Assembly: GCA_022449455.1 (NCBI GenBank)
Contig: JAKUPL010000023.1
Coordinates: 1-64,000, forward strand
From: Alcanivorax sp.
GTDB taxonomy: Bacteria; Pseudomonadota; Gammaproteobacteria; Pseudomonadales; Alcanivoracaceae
Length of the DNA stretch: 64,000 bases
Direction: 5' to 3'
Below the pieces are notes generated by a model that saw only the letters and a list, made by a program, of their open reading frames with translations, ran no database searches and had not been told where the DNA came from. Within the stretch, counting starts at the first letter, position 1. Every line of letters begins with the position of its first letter. Positions 15,675-24,853 of the stretch are shown here, in pieces. The position numbers were made by a program, and so were the translations under genes.

Positions 15675-17195
15675 TTACCGGCACGTTACAACGGCACGGT
15701 CACTCTGAGTCATCAATACGTAACGGCGATTCTCGAATATTTTCACGAACGGTGCGGACAACTGCCTCTTAAAACGATCCAGGTCGTCCGGTTGGACGGC
15801 GACATATAGCGATCTACCGGGGGAATTCTTCACTTCTCGGAGAATCAAATCCAAACTCTTTTCTCGGACTTTTTCCTGACTGTAATAGCGGGCCGAAAAA
15901 GGCGCATCATCCAAATAGATGAGCGGAGCTGCGCCATTCTCCGGCTGCCGATAATAGCAGGCAATCAACCCCTTTTCCGTCTTTATACTTCCAGGATGCA
16001 GGTAAATCCAGGCACCAGCGACCAAAGACAAAGTCGGCACAAACAGCGCAAACGGCCACAAACATAGGTCTAGCCAGCGGGAGGTCACGCCCGAGCTTTG
16101 CATACCGCGCACCATTAGCAGCGCCATGAATGGCAGCCCAGGAAGTACGTAACTAGCGAGAATATTTCCCGAAAAAGTAAAGAACAAACTAGGCATGAAA
16201 GCGGCTAGCAACAATAACTTGTTGTCGTCATCACTAAGGCCACGCCGTATAGCACCAAACCCCCAATCGTCATTTCGAAGCAGCAGAAAAAGCCCGCTCA
16301 ACGCCAGTGGCGACCAGGGCAGGGTCGCATACAAGGTCAGCAGCCATATAGTTCCACGAACTTCATCATGGGCGCTTCCATAAATATCCCCAACCCAACC
16401 TGGATCCAGAAAGCGCTTAATGTGCTCTCCAACAAGGAAATAGTCGATAAATCCCGGCGTCTTCAGTTCAGCCAACAGATACCATGGCGCCGTCATTAAT
16501 AGCATCACGATGGTGCCGCCAACGACCGGCAAGCGCCTTAGGTCGCTCCAGCGGTGCGTCCACAGCAACCACAAAAATAACGGGCCGCCGACCAGAACAA
16601 AGGTCAGCGGACCTTTAGCGAGCAGCCCCACGGCCAGACCCAAAAAGCAAACCCAGCCCCAGACCAAGCCTTCACCACGCAGGGCCAAAGCTGCGCCGGT
16701 CAGGCCTGCGGTAGTTCCCAGGCCCAGGAACGGATCCGTCATTACGGCACCGGCGAGTACGTAAGCCAGGCTGGACGATGCAAATATCAGGCTGGTTATA
16801 AGGGCACTTTGACGACTTACCAGGCTCGACGCGTAACGCCAAACCAGCCACACCATACCCAACTGAGCCAGCCAGGCCGGAAAACGAAGTGCGAACTCGT
16901 CCCAGCCGAGAACCTTATACGACACGGCCTGAATCCAGAATGACAGCGGCGGCTTTCCCCAGAATGGCAGGCCCGGCTCAAACCAGGGAGTGATCCAGTC
17001 CCCCGATATTGCCATGCCCCGGGCAATATTCGCATAGCGCGCTTCCGTGGTATCAGTAAAGGGTAAAAAGGCCATGGAGATCCAACGACTGAGTAGAACG
17101 ACCATTAGTGCGAGCACCAGCTTTTCCGTTGGCGAGCGAGGCACCAGCTTCCAGTCACGGCGATTTTCAATGGTCCCTGGCATTACAACCTCCAC
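15675..17195 (-). CDS. GT-C membrane glycosyltransferase (ArnT/PMT family), copy 2
   Basis: The 506-residue protein is the paralogue of the one at 4408-5871, sharing PFTDTTEARYANIARGM, GDWITPWFEPGLPFWGKPP, the helix pattern and the RRYVLMT tail. It should transfer a sugar from a polyprenyl carrier to an envelope acceptor on the periplasmic side. Its start overlaps gtrB copy 2 by 29 bases, or by 17 if the ATG four codons later is used. Base composition is clearly more AT-rich than copy 1, so the two were acquired separately rather than duplicated here. Confidence 0.85.
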   Translation of the reverse strand: MEVVMPGTIENRRDWKLVPRSPTEKLVLALMVVLLSRWISMAFLPFTDTTEARYANIARGMAISGDWITPWFEPGLPFWGKPPLSFWIQAVSYKVLGWDEFALRFPAWLAQLGMVWLVWRYASSLVSRQSALITSLIFASSSLAYVLAGAVMTDPFLGLGTTAGLTGAALALRGEGLVWGWVCFLGLAVGLLAKGPLTFVLVGGPLFLWLLWTHRWSDLRRLPVVGGTIVMLLMTAPWYLLAELKTPGFIDYFLVGEHIKRFLDPGWVGDIYGSAHDEVRGTIWLLTLYATLPWSPLALSGLFLLLRNDDWGFGAIRRGLSDDDNKLLLLAAFMPSLFFTFSGNILASYVLPGLPFMALLMVRGMQSSGVTSRWLDLCLWPFALFVPTLSLVAGAWIYLHPGSIKTEKGLIACYYRQPENGAAPLIYLDDAPFSARYYSQEKVREKSLDLILREVKNSPGRSLYVAVQPDDLDRFKRQLSAPFVKIFENRRYVLMTQSDRAVVTCR

Positions 17196-18186
17196 GCGCC
17201 GAAGCCGCTTCCCCTCCGCGGACGGCGCTCAACACCTCACGAACCAAATAGATCGGTCGGCGCTTAGCCTCCAGGTAGGTTTTCCCAACGTACTCCCCCA
17301 GTATTCCAAAAGTAATAAGTTGCACACCGCCCAAGCAGGTAATTAAAGCAATCAATGATGGATACCCGGCCACCTGCGCACCAAACACCATTGCCTTGAA
17401 TATAATCCATAACCCGAAGCCGCCGCCAAAAATAGCGCTAAAAACACCCATTACCGCAGCCCACCGAAGAGGCGCGATGGAAAAAGAGGTGATGCCTTCC
17501 ATGGCCAGCCCAATTAAACCCGCGTAATTCCATTTTGTCTTGCCCGCCACTCTGGCGCCGCGGTCATACTGAATCACTTCTGTAGGCATCCCAACCCAAG
17601 AAAATAACCCCTTCATGTAACGGTTTCGTTCGGGCAACTCGAGCACGGCTTGCAGACAACGCCGGCTCATCAAACGAAAATCACCCACATCCGCAGGAAT
17701 CTCGCAGTCACTCAATCGATTCAATAGGCGGTAAAACAGATAGGAACTGGCGCGCTTAACCCAGCTTTCTCCGCACCGGGTACGGCGTTGCATCAGGACG
17801 ACATCGACACCAGCCCGCCAAGCTTCGACCATTTTAGGAATACACTCAGGAGGGTCCTGTAAGTCCGCGTCCAGAATAACCACCGCCTCACCGGCAGCAT
17901 AGTCGAGACCGGCGGTCAATGCGGCTTCTTTCCCAAAGTTTCGACTGAGGCGCACCAGCCTGATCCAGGAATATCGACGGGACTGCTCAACCAGGTACTC
18001 ATAACCATCATCCTTGCTACCGTCATCCACGAAGATGGCTTCGAAAAAAAAGCCGACCTCACGCATTACTTTATCAAGGCGAGGCAGACAAACTGGCAGT
18101 ACCTCTCTCTCATTATATATCGGTATAACCAGACTAATGACCGGGACTTCAGCCTCAACCGAATAACCGCTAGAATTTTTAATCAT
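17167..18186 (-). CDS. gtrB: GtrB-type polyprenyl-phosphate glycosyltransferase, copy 2
   Basis: The 339-residue GT2 enzyme has PVISLVIPIYNERE, IFVDDGSKDDG, RNFGKEAALTAGLD, VILDADLQDPPE and GDFRLMSRR, with two C-terminal helices, in the same order as copy 1. The start MIKNSSG overlaps gtrA copy 2 by eight bases and is preceded by AAAGTGGG, the counterpart of the site before copy 1; the longer upstream frame runs antisense-like through gtrA and is rejected. It loads a sugar on undecaprenyl phosphate for the neighbouring GT-C transferase. Confidence 0.9.
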   Translation of the reverse strand: MIKNSSGYSVEAEVPVISLVIPIYNEREVLPVCLPRLDKVMREVGFFFEAIFVDDGSKDDGYEYLVEQSRRYSWIRLVRLSRNFGKEAALTAGLDYAAGEAVVILDADLQDPPECIPKMVEAWRAGVDVVLMQRRTRCGESWVKRASSYLFYRLLNRLSDCEIPADVGDFRLMSRRCLQAVLELPERNRYMKGLFSWVGMPTEVIQYDRGARVAGKTKWNYAGLIGLAMEGITSFSIAPLRWAAVMGVFSAIFGGGFGLWIIFKAMVFGAQVAGYPSLIALITCLGGVQLITFGILGEYVGKTYLEAKRRPIYLVREVLSAVRGGEAASARGGCNARDH

Positions 18187-18667
18187 GGAAAACCCACTTT
18201 CTATAAAAACCGTAACTTCCAATTGCCACGAATGCGGTAACAAAAATCTGAGCAATGCCAGCAGAAAAACCAAACCCGGAGTTAAGAGTCACGAACAGGA
18301 ACAAGTTAAGGCTCCATGTCAGAATGCATGCCAGGATGTAGACCGGCACCGGACTTGGAGACACACGACCAGAAAAAGTAAAAATTTTTTGCAACGGATA
18401 GTTAGCTATGGCGCCCGCAATCGCTCCGACCCCGGTAGCCCAGGCGGGCGGAACGTCGACCGTCATTAATAGCGCCATAATCAACCAATGGACTCCCGTG
18501 GCCGCACCGCCGCAAATTAGAAAGCGTAGATACCTCTTTATTCGCGTTCTCCATCCGTCGTCTGGATCCGAATTGGGCGTCCCTGCTCTCGAGATTGCGC
18601 TCACCATTCTCGACATGGTCCACTGTCGCAACCTTGTGACGGCTACCAAGGCCATTCGGAAATTCAT
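18179..18667 (-). CDS. gtrA: GtrA-family membrane protein, copy 2
   Basis: The product of up to 162 residues has four helices and the GtrA blocks RFLICGGAATGVHWL, ANYPLQKIFTFSGR and GSYGFYRKWVFHD. The N-terminal 45 or so residues are polar and absent from copy 1; in-frame ATGs at 18616 and 18607 are alternative starts, and none has a good ribosome site. It should flip the lipid-linked sugar made by GtrB. It lies 53 bases after the PII-like gene, so transcription may continue from the czc operon. Confidence 0.82.
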   Translation of the reverse strand: MNFRMALVAVTRLRQWTMSRMVSAISRAGTPNSDPDDGWRTRIKRYLRFLICGGAATGVHWLIMALLMTVDVPPAWATGVGAIAGAIANYPLQKIFTFSGRVSPSPVPVYILACILTWSLNLFLFVTLNSGFGFSAGIAQIFVTAFVAIGSYGFYRKWVFHD

Positions 18668-18720
18668 TGCTTATCTCGAACTGTCCCGGTGACATCTTAA
18701 GGACAGTGAAATCCACTGAC

Positions 18721-19047
18721 TCATTTCAAAGCGTCCTCATCGCGCTCGCCAGTATCAATACGCAAGGCGGCCTCAACGCCAGCCACAAGAATTCGGCCGT
18801 CACCCGGATGACCCTCCCCTGTCCTGGCGGCCCTCTCAATCACGATCACGACCTCCTCCACGCGGGCATCAGCGATGTCGACTTCCAGCTTTGTCATTCG
18901 TAATCGACCGTAGGCGTCGTCAATGACGCCGTGACCATAGGTCTCCAGCGGAACGGCCGCCACCGAAGGCGGCTCCGGCAGCTGCGCTAAGGCGTCAATC
19001 ACCTTGTTGACCATGTTGTTTCGTACGTAAGCTTTTATCTCTTTCAT
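18721..19047 (-). CDS. PII-like protein of the czc operon
   Basis: The 108-residue protein has the PII fold: opening MKEIKAYVRNNMVNKVIDAL, a T-loop region with ETYGHGVIDD, and the nucleotide-binding RTGEGHPGDGRILV B-loop. It starts behind AAGGAGACC; an ATG eight codons earlier lacks such a site. PII-like proteins next to RND metal pumps are known as a group distinct from GlnB/GlnK and may sense nucleotides or metal to tune the pump; that role is inference here. The T-loop lacks the GlnB uridylylation tyrosine context. It follows czcA by 49 bases in the same direction. Confidence 0.85.
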   Translation of the reverse strand: MKEIKAYVRNNMVNKVIDALAQLPEPPSVAAVPLETYGHGVIDDAYGRLRMTKLEVDIADARVEEVVIVIERAARTGEGHPGDGRILVAGVEAALRIDTGERDEDALK

Positions 19048-19096
19048 TACGGTCTCCTTATCGGCCGCCATCGACGATGCCGGCCGTTCTCAGATT

Positions 19097-22000
19097 TTAG
19101 AATTCAACATCGTCCCGGCGGGCGCCGGCAAACCAGGGATAGACCACCGGAATGACCAGCAGGGTCAGCAAGGTGGAGGTTATCAAGCCCCCCACGACCA
19201 CGGCGGCGAGTGGACGCTGAACGTTGGCGCCAATGCCATCGGCGATCAGCAGCGGAAGCAGGCCAAGCATAGAGGTAAGCGCGGTCATCAGCACCGGTCT
19301 CAATCGCCGCATGGCGCCGGTTCGCGCGGCCTCGAAAACGTCCATGCCTTCGTCGCGCAATTGGTTTATGTAGCTCACAAGGACCACGCCGTTGAGTACC
19401 GCGACGCCGAACACGGCGATAAAGCCGACGGCGGCGGATACGGAGAGATACATGCCCGATAGCCACAATGCGAAAATCCCACCCATGGTGGCGATCGGCA
19501 CATTCAGATAAATCAGCGCGGCATAACGCAAGCTGTTAAAGGCGGTGTACAGAAGCAGAAAGATCAGCGCCAGAGTCACAGGCACGACCAGATAGAGACG
19601 CTTCATGGCCCGTTGCTGATTCTCGAACTGACCGCCGTATTCGACGAAATAGCCGGTCGGCATATCCACCTGTTCGGCGACCTTACGACGTATCTCCGTG
19701 ACCACCCCGCCCATGTCCCGGCCGCGCACGTTCAGTTGCACGAACAGGCGCCGGCTGGCCTTGGAGCGGGAGATCATTTTCGGGCCGATGAAGCGCTCCA
19801 CATCGGCGACGCGGGTCAGCGGTATCACCGCGCCGGCCGGCGTTCGGATCAAAAGGTCTTCAATCGCCGACACCGTGTCGCGTTGCTCCTCGCGCAGCCG
19901 CACGAACAGATCAAAGCGCTTAATACCTTCGAACACTTGACCGGCCGCGTCGCCGCCGATACCGGTTTCCACAGTGGCGAACAGCTGGTCGACGCTCAAA
20001 CCGTAGCGGGCCATCGCCTCCCTGTCCGGTCGGATTCGGATCTGCGGCTTGCCCCCTTGCTGCTGCATGCGCACATCGACAGCGCCAGGCGTGGCTTGCG
20101 CGATACGTTTGACCTGCTCACCGATACGGGCGAGTTCTCCGAAGTTTTCACCGAATATACTGATCGCGATCTGTGCCTTGATACCGGATAACAGTTCGTC
20201 GGTACGTAACTGAATCGGCTGAGAGAAATTATTGGCCAGCCCCGGCAGCCGGTCCGCCACCGCATCGGACATGGCCGACTGCAACCCTTCATAGTCGTAG
20301 TCGCCGGACCACTGACCAAGGGGTTTGAGTGTGATGGTGGTGGCGATGACATTTACGGGTTCGGGGTCACCGCCCACCTCAGCGCGCCCGACTCTGGAGT
20401 AGGTGCCGGTTACCGGTTCGAATTCCTCGAACACCGTTTGTATGCGTTTGGCATAACCGATAGCACTGTCCAGGCTGGCAGCCGGTGGCAGGGTAGAGCG
20501 CACCATGAGCGTCCCTTCACGAAGGGTCGGCACGAATTCACTGCCCAGGAGCGGAAACACCGATACACCCAGCACCAGAACCAGTACCGCCGCGCCGGCG
20601 ACCACCTTGGGCCAGGCCATAACCTTGTCCAGCACGGGCTGATAACGATCCTTTAACCAGCCCACCAGTCGCGGCTCACCGTAGTTGCCATCCTTCTTGA
20701 AGGCATAGGTCATCAGCGCGGGCACCAGCACCAATGCTACAATCATGGCGCCGAGCAATGCGAAGGCGATGGTGTAGGCCATCGGCGAGAACATTTTCCC
20801 TTCCACGCCTTGCAGCGTGAAAAGCGGCAGGAAGACGATGATGATAATACTGCTGGCAAACACAATGGGGCGCGCCACCTCACGCGCCGCCTCACTGGCC
20901 AGCCTGGCCATGGAAACATTCTCCTCGGCGCGATTTTCCATATGCCGGAAGATGTTTTCCAGGATCACCACCGAACCGTCCACCATCATGCCCAGGCCGA
21001 TAGCCAACCCCCCCAGACTCATGAGGTTGGCGGATAGCCCCACATAGCGCATCGCGATGAACGCGAACAGCGCGGAGAGAGGCAGGCTGGCGACCACGAT
21101 CAGCGTGGAGCGCAGATTCCCCAACAGGAGATATAAAATCAATATCACCAGCACCGCGCCCTGCAGTAACGCCGACTCCACGGTTCCCACCGCCTTATCG
21201 ATCAACTCCTTTTGCGAGTAGAACGCTTTTACCCTGACACCGTCGGGCAGTGCGCCGTTGATTTGTTCAAGCTTTTGATTGGCGTCCTTTAGGACTTGAC
21301 TGGTATTGGAACCAAGCAGCTTAAGAACATAGCCGCCCACCGATTCGGCACCACTGGCAATTTGCGCACCGCGGCGAATGGCCGGCCCATACTCCACACT
21401 CGCCACGTCACCGACTGTTACCGGAGTGCTCTCGTGGGCACGGATGACGATGTCACGGATAGCATCCAAGCCGGCGTTACCCGGGGGCACCCATCCATAA
21501 CCGCGGATCACGTTCTCTTCCCCGGCGCGATTAATAAAGGAGGCGCCCACATTCTTATTGTTAGCGGTAATAGCTCCGCGTACATCCGCGACGGTAAGGT
21601 CCCGCGCCAGTAGAGCGCGCGTATCAAGCCGGACCTGGTACTGCTTTTCATAGCCACCGAGAGACAACACGCCGGTCACCCCCGGCACCGTGCGCATCAT
21701 GGGCTTGACCACCCAATCCTGCAGCTCACGCAGCTCCGTCAACGAAATGTCACTGTCCGGCTCGGTTTCCAGGGTGTACATCATCACCCGACCGAGGCCG
21801 CTGGTGATGGGCCCCAACTGGGGCTCGCCAAGGTCGCCGGGAATCTCGGCGCGCGCCTTGGCCAGTCGTTCCATCACGAGGCGGCGTGCGAAGTAGACAT
21901 CTGTGTCTTCGGAGAAATACACATTGACCCTGGAGAGCCCGAAGATCGAGGTGCTCTGCACCCGCTTCAGACCTGGCAGGCCGTACATGGATATTTCCAC

Positions 22001-22204
22001 CGGATAACTGATCAGGGTCTCCACATCCTCCGGTGACAAGCCAGGCGAGGCGGTAAAGATCTGAACCATGCTTGGCGTCACATCCGGGAATGAATCCACC
22101 GGCAACTGCCGCCAGGAAAGCACCCCCCAACCGGCGACACCGAGCATGAAAACCAGCACCAGTAAGCGGTTACGCAGCGCGACATCAATCAATCTTTCGA
22201 TCAT
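19097..22204 (-). CDS. czcA: CzcA-type heavy-metal RND efflux pump
   Basis: The 1035-residue protein is a full-length HME-RND pump: helix 1 MIERLIDVALRNRLLVLVF, porter domain, MVDGSVVILENIFRH in helix 4, second porter half, and FGVAVLNGVVLVSYIN plus RPVLMTALTSMLGLLPLL near the C-terminus. It uses the proton gradient to expel Zn, Cd or Co (or, in the Cus branch, Cu) from the periplasm. The start has GGGAG upstream and lies 13 bases after czcB; earlier ATGs extend back into czcB. This complete copy contrasts with the truncated one at 8991-11528. Metal specificity is not certain from sequence. Confidence 0.93.
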   Translation of the reverse strand: MIERLIDVALRNRLLVLVFMLGVAGWGVLSWRQLPVDSFPDVTPSMVQIFTASPGLSPEDVETLISYPVEISMYGLPGLKRVQSTSIFGLSRVNVYFSEDTDVYFARRLVMERLAKARAEIPGDLGEPQLGPITSGLGRVMMYTLETEPDSDISLTELRELQDWVVKPMMRTVPGVTGVLSLGGYEKQYQVRLDTRALLARDLTVADVRGAITANNKNVGASFINRAGEENVIRGYGWVPPGNAGLDAIRDIVIRAHESTPVTVGDVASVEYGPAIRRGAQIASGAESVGGYVLKLLGSNTSQVLKDANQKLEQINGALPDGVRVKAFYSQKELIDKAVGTVESALLQGAVLVILILYLLLGNLRSTLIVVASLPLSALFAFIAMRYVGLSANLMSLGGLAIGLGMMVDGSVVILENIFRHMENRAEENVSMARLASEAAREVARPIVFASSIIIIVFLPLFTLQGVEGKMFSPMAYTIAFALLGAMIVALVLVPALMTYAFKKDGNYGEPRLVGWLKDRYQPVLDKVMAWPKVVAGAAVLVLVLGVSVFPLLGSEFVPTLREGTLMVRSTLPPAASLDSAIGYAKRIQTVFEEFEPVTGTYSRVGRAEVGGDPEPVNVIATTITLKPLGQWSGDYDYEGLQSAMSDAVADRLPGLANNFSQPIQLRTDELLSGIKAQIAISIFGENFGELARIGEQVKRIAQATPGAVDVRMQQQGGKPQIRIRPDREAMARYGLSVDQLFATVETGIGGDAAGQVFEGIKRFDLFVRLREEQRDTVSAIEDLLIRTPAGAVIPLTRVADVERFIGPKMISRSKASRRLFVQLNVRGRDMGGVVTEIRRKVAEQVDMPTGYFVEYGGQFENQQRAMKRLYLVVPVTLALIFLLLYTAFNSLRYAALIYLNVPIATMGGIFALWLSGMYLSVSAAVGFIAVFGVAVLNGVVLVSYINQLRDEGMDVFEAARTGAMRRLRPVLMTALTSMLGLLPLLIADGIGANVQRPLAAVVVGGLITSTLLTLLVIPVVYPWFAGARRDDVEF

Positions 22205-22217
22205 ATTGAACTCCCGA

Positions 22218-23438
22218 TCAGTGGCCGTGCGCTGCGCTACGACCGCTGGCGGTGAGCGCGGACTTAAGGTCAAAAGCGCCGGACGTCACTACGGAAGCGC
22301 CAATCCGCAAACCGCTTTTGATCTCGATTAAACCGTTGGCTTCTTCGCCGGTTTCCACTTCCTGAGCACGGTATTCGCCGTCTGTATCGCCGGGCACGAA
22401 AACATGCGTCTGACCGTTGATGGTCTGCACCGCATCGACAGGCACCAAAGGCACCGGATCAGGCACCTGGCGGGTTATGGTCAGATCACCGTACTGGCCG
22501 GCTTTCATTGTGCGATCAGGGTTATTGATCAGCGCACGGACCTTCAAAGTGCGAGTCTCGCCATCAAGCCGGCTGGCCACCCAGTCGATTTTTCCATCGA
22601 CCGCTGCGTCCACGGTGTCGAAACGCGCCGGCTGGCCCACGGCGACCAAATCCGCGTTTTTCTCGTACACTTGACCGAACACCCAAAGAGAGCTCGCGTC
22701 GACCACCATAATCGGGGTCTGCTCCGTCGAAAGTATCTGCCCCGGCGCCAGATCGCGCTCTTCCACGACACCGGCCAGGGGGCTGGTCAATACATACCGG
22801 CTCAGGTCATCGTTCTGATCCAGCGCCGCTATTTGGTCTTCAGTGAGCCCCATGGCACGCAACGCCGCCTTCGCGGCGTTTCTTTCCGCGCGCGCACCGC
22901 GATAGAGGGCACGGGTGTCAAGCAGGTCCGCCTGGCTGACGATATTCTGTTTGGCAAGACGGCTCTGCCTGCGCAAATCCGCGGCCGCGGCTTCGAATTC
23001 GGCCTGCTTTCTCAAGTAGCGCGCCTTGGCCTCGCCCAATTGCGGACTCGACAAAACAGCCAGAACGTCATCGCGTTTCACACGGGCGCCGAGGTCGGCG
23101 ACCACTTTCTCCACTCTGCCTGGCAGCAGGGGGCCCACGTGAGCGATACGGTCCGCATTGAAATGCGCGCTGGCCGGCACCTGGATAGTTTGATCGGCTC
23201 GACCACCGGGCACCTTGTCGGTCTTGAGGTTCAACAAGGCGCTTTGCTCCGAAGTTAAAGAGACTTTCGAGCCCGCTTCTTCATTATGATCGCCGTGTTC
23301 GGTGCCCGATTCCGACCTTTCGTGGCCCGCCTCTTTTTTGGCGTGGCCGGCCTCATCGTCATGTCCGGGAGAAGCATCACCGCATCCCGCCAACGCCAGA
23401 GTTAACACCATTGTCGTGATCGTCGTGGCTACTTTCAT
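22218..23438 (-). CDS. czcB: CzcB-type efflux adaptor lipoprotein
   Basis: The 406-residue membrane-fusion protein has a lipoprotein signal ending LALAGC (Cys19), then a His/Glu/Asp-rich segment (GHDDEAGHAKKEAGHERSES and more) likely to bind metal, a barrel-sandwich domain, a coiled-coil hairpin around residues 150-190, and a C-terminal QTHVFVPGDTDGEYRAQEVE domain. It bridges CzcA and CzcC. Its start overlaps the end of czcC by four bases. The His-rich segment is typical of Zn/Cd/Co adaptors and argues against a Cu/Ag pump. Confidence 0.9.
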   Translation of the reverse strand: MKVATTITTMVLTLALAGCGDASPGHDDEAGHAKKEAGHERSESGTEHGDHNEEAGSKVSLTSEQSALLNLKTDKVPGGRADQTIQVPASAHFNADRIAHVGPLLPGRVEKVVADLGARVKRDDVLAVLSSPQLGEAKARYLRKQAEFEAAAADLRRQSRLAKQNIVSQADLLDTRALYRGARAERNAAKAALRAMGLTEDQIAALDQNDDLSRYVLTSPLAGVVEERDLAPGQILSTEQTPIMVVDASSLWVFGQVYEKNADLVAVGQPARFDTVDAAVDGKIDWVASRLDGETRTLKVRALINNPDRTMKAGQYGDLTITRQVPDPVPLVPVDAVQTINGQTHVFVPGDTDGEYRAQEVETGEEANGLIEIKSGLRIGASVVTSGAFDLKSALTASGRSAAHGH

Positions 23439-24784
23439 GATTCGGAATCTCCCGTGTTCTTCAGTTGTTCGGTTCCGGCTTCACGCAGCGCCACCACACC
23501 GCCAGTGGACCTCTCCAGGGCCGCGGCGGCGCCAATCGCTTCACGCAGCGCATCCAGATATTCCCTTCGCGTGTTGATAAGATCGTCCTGAGCCATGGCC
23601 AGGGTCGGCGCGCCAACACTACCGGCGCGAAACGCTTTTTCTGTGAGCCGGACGTTTTCCTCGGCGCTGGCCAGGACATCCTTGCCGAATACCTCAAGCC
23701 GTTGTCGAGCGGCGTTGTAGTCGGTTACCGCGCCAATCACTTCGGTGCGAACCTGCAAGCGCAACGCATCTTCTTCGATGCGCGCCTGCTCCAGCTCCGC
23801 GCGCGCCACCTGGTTTTCACCGGAGCGGGTATCCCACACCGGAATGGGCATGGACACGCCCAGACCCGCAACGTCCGCACCTTCTTCTTCCTGCATGAAA
23901 CCGAACACTTTGAGATTTGGAATCAGCTGGCGTTTTGATAGGGACAGTGTCTTGCGCGCGGCGACAACCTCCCTGGCCGCGGCGACCAGGTCCTGGCGGC
24001 GCTTGAGCGCCTCTCCCAACAGCGGGCCCATACTCGGCAGGTTAAAGCGGTCCAGGCTCAGTTCACTGGTCAAACGCAAACGGGCGCTTTCCGGATCCAT
24101 CACCAGCAGTTCCATCAGCGCCAATCGAGCCCGTTTATGATCCCGGCGGGCATCAACCAGTGCCGCACGGGCGCGGGCGGCACCAATACGGGCGGTATTG
24201 AGTATTAGCTGGGTGGCGGCCCCGGCCTGAAAACGCTGTGACGCAAACTGGTAAAGTTTTCCAGTCAGGGTCTCGGCTCGCTCAGCGGTTTCAACGCTTT
24301 CCCGGGCCAGCAAGGCTTCCAGATAGGCAAGGCGCACTCGCGCGCGCACACTGGTTTCGAGAAAAGCAAGCCGTTGCTCGGCGGCGGTCAACCGTGCGGA
24401 CGCCGCCGCTTTACCAAGCCCCCGTTGCCCGCCAATCCAAATTTCCTGGGACAATCGGATGCCCTTATCGGTACTGGATTGTCCGCCCTGGTCCCTCTCC
24501 GCGACCTGCAGAGATAATTCCGGATTGGCGGGCAACCACCGACTGGCGTGTGTCAGACGGCCCTCGAAACGTCCGACGCCAGCGCGCGCCGACTGCAGCG
24601 CACTGTTACGCCGGAGCGCCTTTTCCAGCGCCTGCTGCAGTGAAAGAGAGACGGATTCGTTAACCGGCTTTTCGGCCAGATAATCGCCCACCCGCCCCAT
24701 GCTGAACTGATCGGCGGGCACAGGACCCGCCAGGCCGAGGGCGACGCACGCCGCCGGCACGACCAACTTCCACGGTCGGTTCAT
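23435..24784 (-). CDS. czcC: CzcC-type outer-membrane channel (TolC family)
   Basis: The 449-residue protein has a signal peptide (WKLVVPAACVALGLAGPVPA) and two outer-membrane efflux repeats rich in long helices, with LSLQQALEKALRRNSALQSA beginning the first and a second repeat from about residue 250. It should trimerise as the outer-membrane duct for CzcAB. It overlaps czcB by ATGA, so the two are co-translated. The exported His/Cys protein lies 69 bases upstream in the same direction, and no regulator gene is adjacent. Confidence 0.9.
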   Translation of the reverse strand: MNRPWKLVVPAACVALGLAGPVPADQFSMGRVGDYLAEKPVNESVSLSLQQALEKALRRNSALQSARAGVGRFEGRLTHASRWLPANPELSLQVAERDQGGQSSTDKGIRLSQEIWIGGQRGLGKAAASARLTAAEQRLAFLETSVRARVRLAYLEALLARESVETAERAETLTGKLYQFASQRFQAGAATQLILNTARIGAARARAALVDARRDHKRARLALMELLVMDPESARLRLTSELSLDRFNLPSMGPLLGEALKRRQDLVAAAREVVAARKTLSLSKRQLIPNLKVFGFMQEEEGADVAGLGVSMPIPVWDTRSGENQVARAELEQARIEEDALRLQVRTEVIGAVTDYNAARQRLEVFGKDVLASAEENVRLTEKAFRAGSVGAPTLAMAQDDLINTRREYLDALREAIGAAAALERSTGGVVALREAGTEQLKNTGDSES

Positions 24785-24853
24785 AAAGACCTCTGTATGC
24801 GTGATTCAGGGAATCAAATCGGCGCTGAAGCGCCGTCAAACTTGTCCAGTGAA

